Origin: Persicaria tinctoria
Lineage: Eukaryota > Streptophyta > Magnoliopsida > Caryophyllales > Polygonaceae
NCBI GenBank assembly: GCA_037127255.1
Contig: JBANSL010000020.1
Location: 62,507,598-62,571,597, forward strand
Direction of reading: 5' to 3'
Length of the DNA: 64,000 nt
The position numbers and the translations under genes are program-made. Shown here piece by piece: positions 36,296 to 48,305 of this stretch (position 1 is the stretch's first letter; each line of letters opens with the position of its first letter). Below the pieces are notes generated by a model, which worked only from the letters and a program-made list of their open reading frames with translations, was not told where the DNA came from and ran no database searches.

Positions 36296-39200
36296 CTAAG
36301 AGAACATTCTCAGAAAATTGTTAGCATATGCCATTGGCTTCACATCAGGATGCGCCTGCAGTCAATTCAGAAAAAAGACGCGCAAAATAAGGGAATAAAG
36401 TCGGAACTGATTAGAGGATCTAGTCGGGGACCTTAAGTGGTATCTGAGAAACTAAATGCTACTTACCACTGCTGAGAATGTGACAATTTCAGGCTTCATT
36501 TCAGGGGCTACAAACCGAATGAATGCACCCTTATTTCCCATCTGCACAGAAAGAAATAATCAGTGACAAGTGTATTTTGTTAAGCATGACTGCAATCAGA
36601 CTATCAAAGCACAACATCAGCTGATCTGATTAGTAAACACTAGCTTAGATGTCCAGACTTGAGTTAACTTTTACAATTTGGTAAAGCAATTAATGCAAAA
36701 ATAAATAAAATTCAGGAAAGGTCCAGCCAAATTACCAGATCACAGTAATTGGGCGCGGAAAATACAGTGATAAGTTTACCATCATGATCAACTTCATAAC
36801 CCTCGTCTTTAACTTCATGAGATCGTATGAGTAATTCTGGAAAAAGTTTCCAAAGATTAGGTTGATAATGATGTTAGAGAAAATTGACTTTGATCAAAAT
36901 TTGGGGGATTTTTACCTAACCCATTGTCTTGTAGAAATCTCTTTGTGACATCTCCACCAAAAGAAAGCCCTACACCTCGCTTACTAGGGCCCCTTCCAGG
37001 GAAGGGTTGTGGGTCGCTCCATAGGAGCTCACACATCAATCCTACAAGCAATTACCTTATAAGCAAGAGTGATGGTTAACAAATAGTGCAGGAAGTTCAT
37101 TACAGATTTACAGGTCTTGAGCAAAACATTACAAACTTTTTTTACAATGCCATCTGAATCCGGCAGTAAGACACCTAATTTGATGGCGGAACTGGCCTCA
37201 TATGTGTTTTTAAAAAGCTGTCTTAAGATGGGAAATTGGGTCTTATTTATCAATTGTATCGATTGATAAGCATATCTTTGAACTCTGAAATTTATTGGAA
37301 ACATAGAACTAACATACTGAGGGCTATAGCTCCCTAGCTATGTTTCTTACGAAGGACAGTTTATTCCGTTATCAAAGGTTGGAAGCTGGAATCCCTATAC
37401 ACAGCATGTTCAGAGAAGCAGAATCACTATCATCTTAGGTTAATTTCAATAAGTACAACTGAATGTAACGAGAGCGTTCCTTATTCCGATAAAGATATTT
37501 GCAACAAACTAGAGAGCAGCTACAAAGCCTACAAATATTAAATGACAGTCCATTCCTTACCTTCCTCTGGTGGCTCACAAAACCGATCTATTGCTTTAAT
37601 GTCAGAAAGTTTTACCCCATCTACACTGAAAAGACCACCATGGACAACAAAAATCTTCTGGTTTATAACATGAGCCAATGGAAGACTGCAGAAGACTTCA
37701 GCAAAGAGTTCAACGAATGCTCCACTCAACTTGGACCTGACCTCGCCCTCGAATCCATAGATTCTGTTCATGCTCTTGCTCTCATGATTTCCTCTAGCCA
37801 AATAAATAGCTGAATTTCAATAAAGGAGCATGTCAAACTTAATAAGGCGGCAATAGTAATCTAAGAGCACTATCAAAGCTACAATGAAAAATCATATAAA
37901 TGGCCTAACAAAGCTTGTTCATCCTCGGCCAACCCTACTGAAAAGAAGACATACAGCAAAAGCAATAGATGGCTTACCAGATGGGCACATGCACTTGAAT
38001 GCAAACAGTGTCAAGATGACCTCCAATGAAAAAGAACCTCTATCCACAAAGTCACCATTAAATAAATAAGGATTGTCTTCTGAGGGTAGCCCATTAAGCT
38101 CAAAGATGTTTAGAAGATCATAAAACTGCAGCAGGACACAAAATGAGCATTAGTTACAACTTACAATAACAAAGGCTCAGGAACTGGGAAAACCCTTATG
38201 CTAGCAAAGCTACAAAGAGAACCAGGATTCAGGGAGTGGTGAAAAGAAGAATCAAAAGGTAACAATGAGAACAGTGATTACCTAAGATTCAGGACAACTC
38301 CTAGACTATGTTCAAATTCTTCACAAGGCCAGGAAAATATTTACTGACAACATGATATAAAAGAAAACTGGCTCACGAATGGATTACCTGGCCATGTACA
38401 TCACCGCAAACAGTAAAATGTTTTCCATCAGGTACAGTAATATCGACAAGAGATGGCAAGGCTCTTAACAAATCTCTTGTTTGCTTGACTATTTGGTATG
38501 CATATCTAAACCATAAGAAGGAATTCAGGGATAAGAGAATTCTCAAGATATTCCAACAGCAACTATCCCCAAATACTACTGCAATGAGTTTTTCTTCAAA
38601 TACCGTTTATGCAAGCACTTTTGATTCTTGAAGTCCTCCATCATTTTCTTTATGAAATCTAAGGTTACAGTTTCTCCTTCTATCCTGGCACCAGAATATT
38701 GTGGCTCTACATCTGAAAATGAGGTTGAAAGGAGAGTTCTCATATCTAGTAACAGTTGATAAATAAAGTATAGGAAACTTGTTTTCTCATGAACAATAAG
38801 ACAAGACTGCAAACAGCATAAACAAACATACGATTAGGAAATCCAAAATGAAAGTATAGGCACCACTGCATTGTGATATAGAGCCCAAGATATGCTGATT
38901 TGCAGCATTTTTCACCTTTGACAGATATCAACGGAAAATATGTATACACAGCTACAGTAAGTAGTGAAAAAAGAAAACCAAATATGATTGTCAAATAGCA
39001 TATAACATACATGAGAATACTAATGAGTGCCTAAAACTGCTATCGTGCTCAGTGCTCTCAACATAAGCACACTAAATCAGTCCAACTGTGAGAATTGCTT
39101 AACTACTTGCATGATGTTTGTGTTTCTACAAAATCACCATATTAAAAGTGATTTAATTTGAACAAGAATAAGTTCCTGACAAACAATAGTAAAACATCCA

Positions 39201-41222
39201 ACAAATCACTAATCACTTAAGTACTTAACAATATAGCACAAAAAAGTATGGGCAACAAGCCTTCCAATATAAACGACAATAGAGACAGAGAACAAAACTA
39301 TCAGAGCTCCCTATTATTTCAGCATTAATAAAATGTCAAATGCAAGGATCTGATTACGAAAATCGTACTTGGAGGAGTTTGATTAACGACGAACAAAGAT
39401 ACTGTCAATGCCATTGCTACTAAAACTGCGACAAATCTCATTGATACTATATTTGCAGCTGCCAAAACTGCTGATAAGACCACCGCTGCGGCCGTACCCA
39501 CCAATGTTGAGCTGGAGGACATTCTTTCCACTGCCATACACAGTCACACCACCATTTTCTGAGATACATTACTCTAAGCTGAAACAAACTTACCAATCAC
39601 AATAGCTATCATTATCTTTATCAATCATTATTGTTAGATTGGACAAGATTCAAATTCAGACCAGTGTGAACAGGATCAGATTTTCAGATGATTCTAACTA
39701 GTTATCCATATACCTGAATACTTATCCAGATACTCATCAAGATGTATTTTTTCACATCACCAAGTTAAAATTCAAGAGAGGGCAATGAATAATACATATG
39801 TCACAAGGACAGGCTGGGTATCAAGAAACAAGGAGAGAGAGACTAACTCATTCTCATCCCAAAATATGATTGGATGATAGCACGAGTATCCATCTCTGCG
39901 CTTTCATCATCTCAACTGGATGATAATATCACAGGTATTCATATTTTCCTAATTATAATGATAGCTTAACAATGGGGAATGGGATTCTGACCTTGCCATA
40001 TAAGCTAATGTCTCATATAGAAAGTTATATTGCCGTCCATCCATATAGAAAATCAGTACTAATTTAATATGTTGCCATGAATGAGGGTAAATTTATAGAG
40101 ATCGCTTTCTTACATTACACAAAATCCAAGCACAATAACCACTCACAAGTCACAGCAAAGAAAGAATTACCAATAGAGTGATAATCAATAGATCGCTTCT
40201 TAGACAATGGAATGGACATGGCCTCTCCCAATTTTAGCTTAGCAACAGCCTTCTCACACTCCTTCAACTTCTTCGTAGCATCAGGATCACTTGGGCACAT
40301 CCTTTTCACCTGCATAAGATAAAAAGGATAGGTGAAGGCAACATCATAAATCCAATTGCTATATGAGGACATCCCTCCTCATAAATCAAGTATCAACCGA
40401 TAATAGGAACTTGTACAACTCCACAAAAGAGCATGAATCCTATTTAAGCCACTACAAAGTAAAAGGCCCAAGATAATTGGCTTTCATATGCTTTAGCTAC
40501 TCTAGATAAAGAGATCTGATACCAAACACTCCAATCATGCTCGTGAATGGAAACAAATTCCCTCAACATTTACCTGCTGAAAATCTTTCAGGGCATCTTT
40601 AAATTTTCCCAAGGCAAGATATGCTGCTCCTCTCCTGTAATATCCCTGAAAAGAGAAGTGCCTGTGATAATCAGCTAAAAGCCACACCTACAAATGTCAT
40701 TTGTGTAAATGGGAGACAAATAAAAGCATGCCTTGGAGTACTTGGGATCAATTTCTATAGCCTTTGATGCATCCTGTATAGCACTCCCATATTCCTCCAG
40801 TTTGGTGTGCGCAAATGCACGGTTTGCCCAGTAGATTGCATTCTGATTGTTCAAGTCAATTGCTTGAGAATACAATTCAATAGCCTGAGAAAATTTGTGC
40901 TCTGTAGAGCAAAGAGTTAACTGTTAAGCGTGATCCGGAGGAACAAATAATTTTTATAGTTTTGTTTTGACTTCACAAGTAGCAGCACATAATAAGAGGG
41001 GAAATACCCAGATTTTGTATGCAGACCTAACAATTAAGATCGATTTCATGTATGCACCGTCTCAAGTGTTAACAATAACTATATTGCGAAATAAAGGCCT
41101 TCATGGGAAAGTAATTACATAACAATATAACATACAGTCATATTATGGTTACCTTTAAATGCTTCATTAGCTAACCCCTTTAGCTCTTCTGCTAACAATA
41201 AATTAGAATTTTCAACTTCCAT
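36296..41222 (-). CDS. PP5: Serine/threonine-protein phosphatase 5 (TPR-PPP)
   Basis: Minus-strand exons: 41153-41222, 40732-40901, 40574-40645, 40171-40309, optional 39369-39530, 38604-38712, 38388-38505, 37978-38125, 37561-37809, 36916-37041, 36736-36836, 36467-36541, 36296-36355. Phases agree. Without the optional exon it has 478 residues, with it 532, matching the two known plant PP5 sizes. The N-terminal half of about 125 residues is three TPR repeats ([35 protein letters not shown]) that bind Hsp90 partners. The PPP catalytic domain shows GDVHGQ (221-226), GDFVDRG (250-256) and GNHES (282-286), which bind the metal pair. It ends NNFLRMFS. The intron after exon 2 has a GC donor (AAG/GCATGC). 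The optional exon adds two hydrophobic segments. Plant PP5 also acts on phytochrome signalling. Confidence 0.96.
39369..39530 (-). CDS. PP5: Cassette exon of PP5 encoding a membrane anchor
   Basis: 162 bases, a multiple of three, flanked by AG (GTATGGCAG/TGG) and GT (CCA A/GTACG). It enters and leaves at the same codon phase, so it can be kept or skipped without shifting the frame. It encodes two hydrophobic stretches, [17 protein letters not shown] and [17 protein letters not shown], between the TPR and phosphatase halves. Known tomato and Arabidopsis PP5 have such an alternative exon that yields an ER/nuclear-envelope form. Confidence 0.85.
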
Positions 41223-42285
41223 TAGTGAAAGAGCAACAACCTTCCAGTCCTTGCAACCTTCCTAATTCCTGCTGTCAAAGAGGAAACGGGATGAGAAGCT
41301 GGACACTTTCATTCCATAGCAAAATTCTCACTCTCAAAATTTTACACGAAGCCAACATTAACTTCTGAAATTGCAAATAGATTTCAAACTTCAAAACTTC
41401 ACGCAGATGGGAGAAATGTCATGAATGAACTAGGGCTGCTCCTCAGTGGAACTATGAGCCAGAAAACTGACGATGCTTGATTAACAGCACACGGAGTAAA
41501 ACATGCGATAATCGATCAAAATTGCGCAGTCAAATCATGTATAGCCAAAATTAGAAACTGAGAAAGTGATAAATCAATATAAACAAGGATTCCAGTATGA
41601 TTCAAATCAAATACAGCAAAGGAGTCCACAATTAGAAACTGAGAAAGTGATAATGAATCTAGGTCAAACACGTCGGTGTTGCTAGGCATCCAACCAATCA
41701 ACAGTGAACTCTTCAGAAAACTCTGGAACAACAGTTTTAAGGATCTCTCTTCCTTAGCCGCAGGAGAGAGGAACTGACGATCGGAGGTGGAAGAATAAGT
41801 AGGGAGGGGCGGCGAAGAAGCGTACCTGATGGTGAATGGGGGCGGCGGCTCAGCCTTTCGCCTCCGTCGGCAACGGTTGAGGAAGGCAGGAGGTAGACGA
41901 CGACGACACTCCGCTTAGGACATGTTTGGTTAGGAGGTAAGAAAGAGGAAGGAATTTGCCCCCCATAATTTAGGGTGTAACAAGAACGTTAGTTCAATGA
42001 AAGACAACAATCTGTGTTTCTAATTTACTATTACCATGAGGTCCATGATATGATAGATCACATAATGGATAATGGATAGAGACTAAAGATTCAGTTGGCA
42101 TATGTATTTTTAGCCAAAGAAAATTAGGGCATTTGTACATATACTATTCTAGGGTTTGTTTGGATTCTCGATTTAATCCGCAGAAATTGTCGAAAACTAA
42201 TATAAATGTAAATGTTAAGGTGCGATCTTCGAACTTGCATCTTTGGTAAATATATTGTCCTAGTAAATGATAAAAAAATTACAGA

Positions 42286-42625
42286 CCTGGGGGCAAAAGC
42301 AATGGTTCTCAAGCTCGGCATTTTGAAGGTAAGGAGTTGAATATTTCTCATGTTCTTATTGAGGGTGACTATTTGGTGGTGATGAATGTCCTTAAAGGTT
42401 GCTAACAATATCCATGGAAGATTGATATTATTATCTCATAACATCCTCTTCATGCTATAACAATTCAAGGTTATTGGATTATGCTATCTTATGAGAAGTT
42501 AATAACATCCTCTTCATGCTATAACAATTAAAGTTTATTGGATTATGCCATCTTATGAGAAGTTAACAAATGCACTGACCATATTGCTTGCATATTTGAG
42601 TTTGCTACCACGACGTCGCCTCTTC
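42286..42625 (+). pseudogene. RNase H-like (RVT_3 type) retroelement relic
   Basis: Fragments in more than one frame read like the RNase H end of plant LINE-derived proteins: AMVLKLGIL, then KELNISHVLIEGDYLVVMNV, and further on REVNKCTDHIACI-like sequence. A frame change occurs near 42332 and stops are present, so it is decayed. A 64-bp tandem duplication (42438-42565) lies inside. Confidence 0.45.
42438..42565. repeat. Tandem duplication, 2 x 64 bp
   Basis: ATAACATCCTCTTCATGC starts at 42438 and again at 42502; the units differ at a few positions. Confidence 0.9.
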
Positions 42626-43379
42626 AGAACATGGACCTTTGCATTTACATCCGAAATGATATCATTGAAATATTGAATGGTGGTCTAACAGGACATTGAC
42701 TTGACTTTATAAGGAATTTTCATAATCTCATTTGTAACTTTTTCTAAAGTTTAGAGAAGATTTTTATCTTTGATTAACTTTTTACCATATATAATGGTTT
42801 TTACTATTCTCTAACACAATCCTTATTTTCTTATGGTAATGTGGTCTAATGATGTTTTGTTGGAATAACTCCATAGTAAATTCATAAAATTTCAACAAGT
42901 CAAATGTTTATTACTACTATTTTTTAGTAGAACAATAGTATCAAGTATCAACGATTCCTAATCGCTTTTCGCTTTAAAAAATAAAATTAAATGAAAATAG
43001 CAGGACAATAGCATCAACTCCTCCACACGCTACCGACGGATTTTGTCACAACTGAGAATATGACAGTGTCATTTTTGGGAATTTTAAAGAAACAAACAAA
43101 AACAAAAAATATAGAAAGTGATGTAATTTTTCATGTATGTGCGAAAAGGAAGAAACACCTACCTAGCTTCATTCAGAGAATTATACATCATACAAGGCAG
43201 AGTGTATGTCCATTGGCATGAATCAAAATCCACACACCAAGACAACACTTAGGATTGATGAATCCAGAAATTAGACCCTTGAATTGGATAGGATTTCAGC
43301 CGAAAGTTGGCTAGCCAGTCAGTGCACAGCAGCACCCACAAGGCATTGTATATGCATCATCGATCTCAAGCACAAAAGC

Positions 43380-43699
43380 TCACTTCTTCGAGTAAATCTG
43401 GTGGTCAGGTCCAACATCCCGTGAACCCGTGTTGACGTAAGGTCCTCTAAAAGTCGCTTGAGGTGGCAATGCCTTTGAAGAATCGATCACTGGCTGCTTC
43501 TTGGATGATGTTCTGAATGATGTTACATAAGAATGGACTGCTGTTATGTTTCAATCCTACAGAGACACAGAATTTCGGAAGAATATATGAAGTCGAAGGA
43601 TTTGAGTTTATCTTACGCCATGTAGAAGGGAAATGCCAAGCCAGCAGCTGCAAAGAGTATTAGTCCAGTTGCAACAACTGCATTTCTCCCCCGTGACAT
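43380..43699 (-). CDS. Conserved small plant membrane protein, 71 residues
   Basis: Two minus-strand exons, 43617-43699 and 43380-43512, joined in phase (GC/A). The product starts MSRGRNAVVATGLILFAAAG, with one transmembrane helix at about residues 7-27. It ends in a conserved soluble tail: QPVIDSSKALPPQATFRGPY, VNTGSRDVGPDHQIY, KK. I recognise the pattern as a conserved but uncharacterised plant protein; no function is known to me. The short basic N-terminus and single helix would suit a small organelle or ER membrane protein. The 5' leader probably includes another exon near 44300. Confidence 0.8.
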
Positions 43700-44654
43700 C
43701 TGGTGTGAATTGAATCAAGACCTATCAGGAGCAATCATCAAGGTTACGGTCAATGGACTCCAGAATAGTATAAATTTGATCTTGAAAATTCCGATTTCAT
43801 GTCATGAGCACATTCAGAACCAACAAGTAGTTCCCAAGCAACCATCAAACAGCCACTGAGCTTTACAATTGAATTCAGTGAAATTTAGGATAGAACTGAG
43901 AACGGTAGAAATTTTAAGTTCAAAATGCAGAATTTCAAGTAATCGGTCTATACAACAAGCAGTGAATCTTCAAGCAAGCTAAATTCATCATGAAATCTGA
44001 ACCAAATACATACAATTCATGAAATCCGCTGTGAAAAGGAAAATAAAATAAAAATCAGTCTCTCCCCACAACAAATGATCCATCGTCTTCCACAAAGAGG
44101 ACCGCTTCTACTGTTACATTGACATTGAAGGCGCTAAACGAAAACAAAAAGGAAGCTATATTCATACATCTGGTTGCCGTTTGAAATCGCAATGTAGATG
44201 TCTAGGGCAAAATTAGGGATTTAATTTAATAAATAGGGTTTTGAGACTGAGATTTACATCACCATTCGATTTAAAAAAGCGAAATTCAAATCAAGGGAAA
44301 CTGGATTACCTGAATTGGAGATGAATCCGCCAAGTTCAGATTTGATTGTCAGGCAAGTGCCAATCTACTTCGCCAAACAGCAGTGCCGAGCGAGAAGAAA
44401 GAGAGGAGAGGGCAGATTGTAGTCGTGGAGGCCAAAATAGGAATTTGGGCTTTGAAATGCTTCTTTTGTCGAAGTGTGTGGGCTGGACTTTGCCGCCACC
44501 AACCCAATCGACAACCTATTTTAGCAAATTTGCTAAAGGTACCGTTTGGTAAAGTTGCCTCTATTTTCTCACGTAAAAAGAGTTAAAAACTCCCCTCAGG
44601 GGGTCAGGCCCTCACAATTCACAAATATAAGGCCCTAGGGTTGTGCTTGACTTA
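43700..44654. other. 5' region of the small membrane protein gene
   Basis: Probable leader intron ending near 44310 and promoter. Open frames at 44346-44586 have no recognisable product. Confidence 0.4.
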
Positions 44655-45049
44655 GGGTGTGTATGGCAGCCATATAAACAAGTTAAAAAGTGTGAAATTA
44701 TTAGCTGCTAAAAAAACAAACGGGTTTAAACGGTGTATGGGAACAACAAATAAGCTTTAGTCAGTTAAAAAAAGGCTTTATAAATAAGCTGCAGATTGAA
44801 GCTTATTTTGAGGTTTATATTCCATAATTATTATTTTACCTCTTCTCTTTTATCTTAATTGATTTGAAAGTACCACAATACCCCTAATAAAAACCAAATA
44901 AACTCCACTTTTTACAAATAAACTGTTTTTCGCCCCATACGGAGTTTATATTTTTTCATAAATTTTTAACTACTTTTACCAACAGTTTATAAATTTTTAC
45001 CCTGTTTATAATTTTTAGTCAGTTTATTAACCCCGTCCCATACGAACCC
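44655..45049. mobile_element. Tourist-like (PIF/Harbinger) MITE, 395 bp
   Basis: TTA occurs on both sides (44652-44654, 45050-45052). The ends GGGTGTGTATGG and CCATACGAACCC pair at 10 of 12 positions. Non-coding. Confidence 0.65.
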
Positions 45050-45210
45050 TTAGTTTCATTCATTTTAGTGAGCGTGTTATTTAGTGATTGTGCCTTTTTT
45101 CTTTTCATGTATTTTATGTCTTACGGTATGTAGCCTTTCGAGTTTCAGGTATATCCGAGCTCGAATTTTTACTTAATCAAAAAAAAGGGAAAAATAGTAT
45201 ATTTTTTAAA

Positions 45211-46057
45211 GGGTGAATTACATTTTTGGTCCCTAACCTTTACCACTTGTTTCACTTTAGTCCTTAACCTTTGAAACGTTTCAAAATAGTCATTGACCTA
45301 TATATTTTGTTTCATTTTAGTCCCTAACCTTTCAAAGGTTGTAAGATAGTCCATAACCTTACACTTTTTATTCGTTTTAGTCCCTGATATTAAAACATTA
45401 TTTGAAATAATTATAAAAAATCACCCTAAAGTTTATTTTAATGTATATAAATGAGTAAATTACCCATATAAAGAATAATTGTAAAAAAAATATCCAACTT
45501 TATGATTTTTTTAAAAAAGATCTCTTTTATTATTCAAATTCATTATTTTAATGGATTAATACACATAAATTGGATTTATGTATTGGTAAATAAGAAAAAA
45601 ATATCACACCATCTCTCATAATTAATCACAAGATCTATAAATTTTATGAGAGCTTTTGTGGAAAAAAAAATTATGGATAATTTTATATAATATGCTCTTA
45701 TGATAAATACTAAAACAGTTCGAGTATTTTTCAAAATTAAAATTATAGAGTTAGAAGATTTTATATAATTTTTATTTGTATGAATGATTTTATTTAAATT
45801 ATGATAACTTTAGGGTGGTTTTCTATAATTATTTTAAATAATATTTTAATATCAGGGACTAAAACGAATAAAAAATGTAAGGTTAGAGACTATTTTACAA
45901 AATTTGAAAGGTTAGAGACTATTTTACAAAATTTGAAAGGTTAGGGACTAAAATGAAACGAAATAGAAAGGTCAAGGACTATTTTGAAACGTTTCAACGG
46001 CTGGGGACTAAAATGAAACAAATGGTAAAGATTAGGGATAAAAAATGTAATTCACTC
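45211..46057. mobile_element. Long-TIR Mutator-like MITE, 847 bp
   Basis: The ends GGGTGAATTACATTTTT and AAAAATGTAATTCACTC begin inverted arms of about 230 bp containing GTCCCTAACCTTT/AAAGGTTAGGGAC words. The flanks share TTTTTAAA, consistent with an 8-9-bp target duplication. The right arm has an extra tandem copy of GGTTAGAGACTATTTTAC (45883 and 45913). No transposase. Confidence 0.8.
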
Positions 46058-47169
46058 TTTTTAAAACTGGTTTACTTTTTAAAATGTTTTCAATAATTCA
46101 AATAATGATAACTATTTTGACTGATCTAATTTATAAGCTTGCTTACAAACATATTTGAAATTGAGAAGACCTTAATCACCGAAAAAATAAAAGGGTAGCA
46201 GATGGGATAGTTGAAGATGATGGATTAACGGTATTAAATATATGTTAATAAATTAGTATGATGTTTGATAAATCTAAGTCTTAGGGTTGTTGATGTAAAT
46301 TTGTGAATAAAAATCAAAACTCTGAATAAACTTGAATGAGTAGTTACTGAAAAAATTTCGATTTTAAAAGCCTATCATACTACAATCTTATACTTACTTA
46401 ATTTAAAGATATATTATAATATTTTTATCTAAAAATTTCCATTATAAAGCCCTCATAAACCCTTTTTTTAAAAGGAAAATTAATTTAAAACAAAAAAAAT
46501 AGTAAAATTAATTTAAAACAAAAAAATAGTTAAAAGAATAAAAAAAATTGTGAGAGGGAATAGGAGAGGCAAGCTGGTTAAGGAGAGTGGATTTAGTGGA
46601 TCGTGATAGTGTTCGTGACTTTCGAAGAATTCTCATGTAGGTGGGAGAACGTCGTTGGTCCATACTTTCTCACAAGATGTCACTTTCTCGTGTTGCTGCT
46701 CCAGTCTATCCGGCAGCGAGACGTCGTGGAACTTTATAGGTTCACCGTGTTCTTGCTATTCAAAGTTTCATCCCGACGTCTATATCGACTTCCTAATTTG
46801 ACTGGCATTTCTTTCTTCTTTTTTTCGAATTGAGCTTGGATTTATGTTTTAGCTTGCTTGTATTATGACGATTAGTCCGTCTACTATTTATTTCGGCCTC
46901 TCGATTTACTCGACACTGGTGTATTGAGTATCTCGAATCTTTACCTTGTTAAAAAAAAAGCGCGGAATTAGAGCAATATGAAGTTGCCACAAAGCCGCTT
47001 AGAATTGAGCCACGTTCTGCATTTTCGACTCTCTTACATGGCATGCGATACCGAGTGCCACCAAGCGGTCCGAATCATCGTACTATTTGATTTCATTGCA
47101 AAAAAAAAAAAATACAAAAATCAAATATAAAAGACCTCCCACGCAGATCATGAGTTTCAGTATAATCAC
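46058..47169. other. Intergenic, no gene recognised
   Basis: AT-rich. 46780-46960 has a T-rich run followed by an A9 tract and could be the tail of a retroelement, but nothing identifies it. A TATA-like TATAAAA at 47126-47132 precedes the dehydrin-like ORF. Confidence 0.4.
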
Positions 47170-47596
47170 ATGGCCGATTCGAGAGAGGAGTTCCGCCGGA
47201 AAACGCACCACGGAGACGAACTCAGCAACCCCGTCCACCAACCCACCACTGTCGCCACCTACGGCCATCCCAGCCACACAGGCGACACTGCAACGGGAGG
47301 GGGGCAGCAGCAGCAGAGGCGGCGCCCAGCAGTGGCGGAGGCTGGCTATGACCCGACGCAGAGGCGTGGGACGACAACGGGCGAGTACGGAAGGAGTGGG
47401 ATAGGCCTCATGGACAGGGCCAAGGAGAAGCTGGACGAAGTTGGAGGATTCAAGGAGGACCCTGGCCACACCACCACCACCGCTGCGGCCACCAACGTTG
47501 GTGGCGGGGAGGACGAATAAGGATGGTGGAGGGCAAATTGGGTTGAGAGAGAAGATCAAGGAGAAGGTTTACTTAAAGAGCCTCACTGATAACTGA
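47170..47596 (+). pseudogene. Dehydrin-like (LEA) protein with probable C-terminal frameshift
   Basis: The open frame 47170-47520 encodes 116 very hydrophilic residues rich in Gly, Thr, Gln and His. It has a weak Y-segment-like DELSNPV near residue 16 and a K-segment-like GLMDRAKEKLDEVGG near residue 78, the pattern of dehydrins that protect cells during drought or seed drying. Directly after the stop, the +1 frame (47513-47596) reads a much better K-segment, GLREKIKEKV, and then ends. A single-base indel near 47500-47512 would explain this. Either the gene is damaged, or the shorter protein is the real product and the match is chance. Family assignment is moderate; a different LEA-type protein is possible. 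Confidence 0.5.
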
Positions 47597-48305
47597 TGTA
47601 GTGATATGTGCAGTTTCTTTGGTGATCTTAACACTTGTAGTTGATAGCGTATCTTGAAATCTTTAGTACAGAGTCACAAAAGTACAAGACGATGTAATTA
47701 TGTAAAAAGTTGTGTTACTTTTCAACAGTGTCATTTAGTATGGTTGATATATGACAATTCAAAGGAGTAAAGATTATCTACAGATAATCATACTTTCAAA
47801 GAAAGGAAGAAAACACTAAAAATGAGTTATCAAACTTCCTGGGTGTGATGCTTATGAGTTATGATTGCTGATCAATCTGTGGTGTGTTTGGATGGAAACA
47901 GAGAATTTTCAGGCCTTTCAAGATGTGGAAAACACCAAAAATGAAGCCCAGCACAAACGGGTTTGAAGTTGAATTTGCAAGTTCATATTTGAAACTGCAA
48001 AACCCCATAAATTGAAGCAAAGCAAGCAATCAAGGTCCAACAACACAGTAGTTACTAAGATTATACCAGTCAAATGCAAGTCACCAAGGCAGGGATAGCA
48101 GGATCACACTCAAAATCTTAGTTCAGAAAACATCCCAGATCCCAATTTCTAAATGGATATCATCAAGGGATGGCATATATAGTTTCGCAACGCGAAAATG
48201 CAGAGAAAACATTTTGTTTCCATTTCTATAGTAGTGAAAATGCAAAGCCATCAACACTAGGAGGAGAGAGTTACATTATTGTTTCACTTGGCAATCAATC
48301 ATGTG
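47597..48305. other. Intergenic between convergent dehydrin-like and CKS1 genes
   Basis: Probable 3' untranslated regions of both genes. No other feature seen. Confidence 0.45.

Larger units (their letters stand above)
41223..43379. other. PP5 5' flank and intergenic DNA
   Basis: 41223-41900 probably holds the PP5 leader and its intron, with a repeated ATTAGAAACTGAGAAAGTGA (41550 and 41631). 42286-42625 holds a retroelement relic. The remainder is AT-rich without a gene. Confidence 0.45.

Noticed and set aside
31729..41222. PMD gene beside a PPP-family phosphatase, recalling the PMD-PP7 fusion protein MAIL3
   Set aside because: The phosphatase is a complete TPR-containing PP5 lying upstream of the PMD gene, the opposite order to the fusion, with separate promoters. 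Adjacency is probably chance.
46603..46833. 76-codon ORF in the intergenic region
   Set aside because: No recognisable domain and no splice or promoter context.
47083..47559. 158-codon minus-strand ORF overlapping the dehydrin-like gene
   Set aside because: Antisense shadow; Leu/Pro-rich, no family resemblance, ends in a poly-T derived Phe run.
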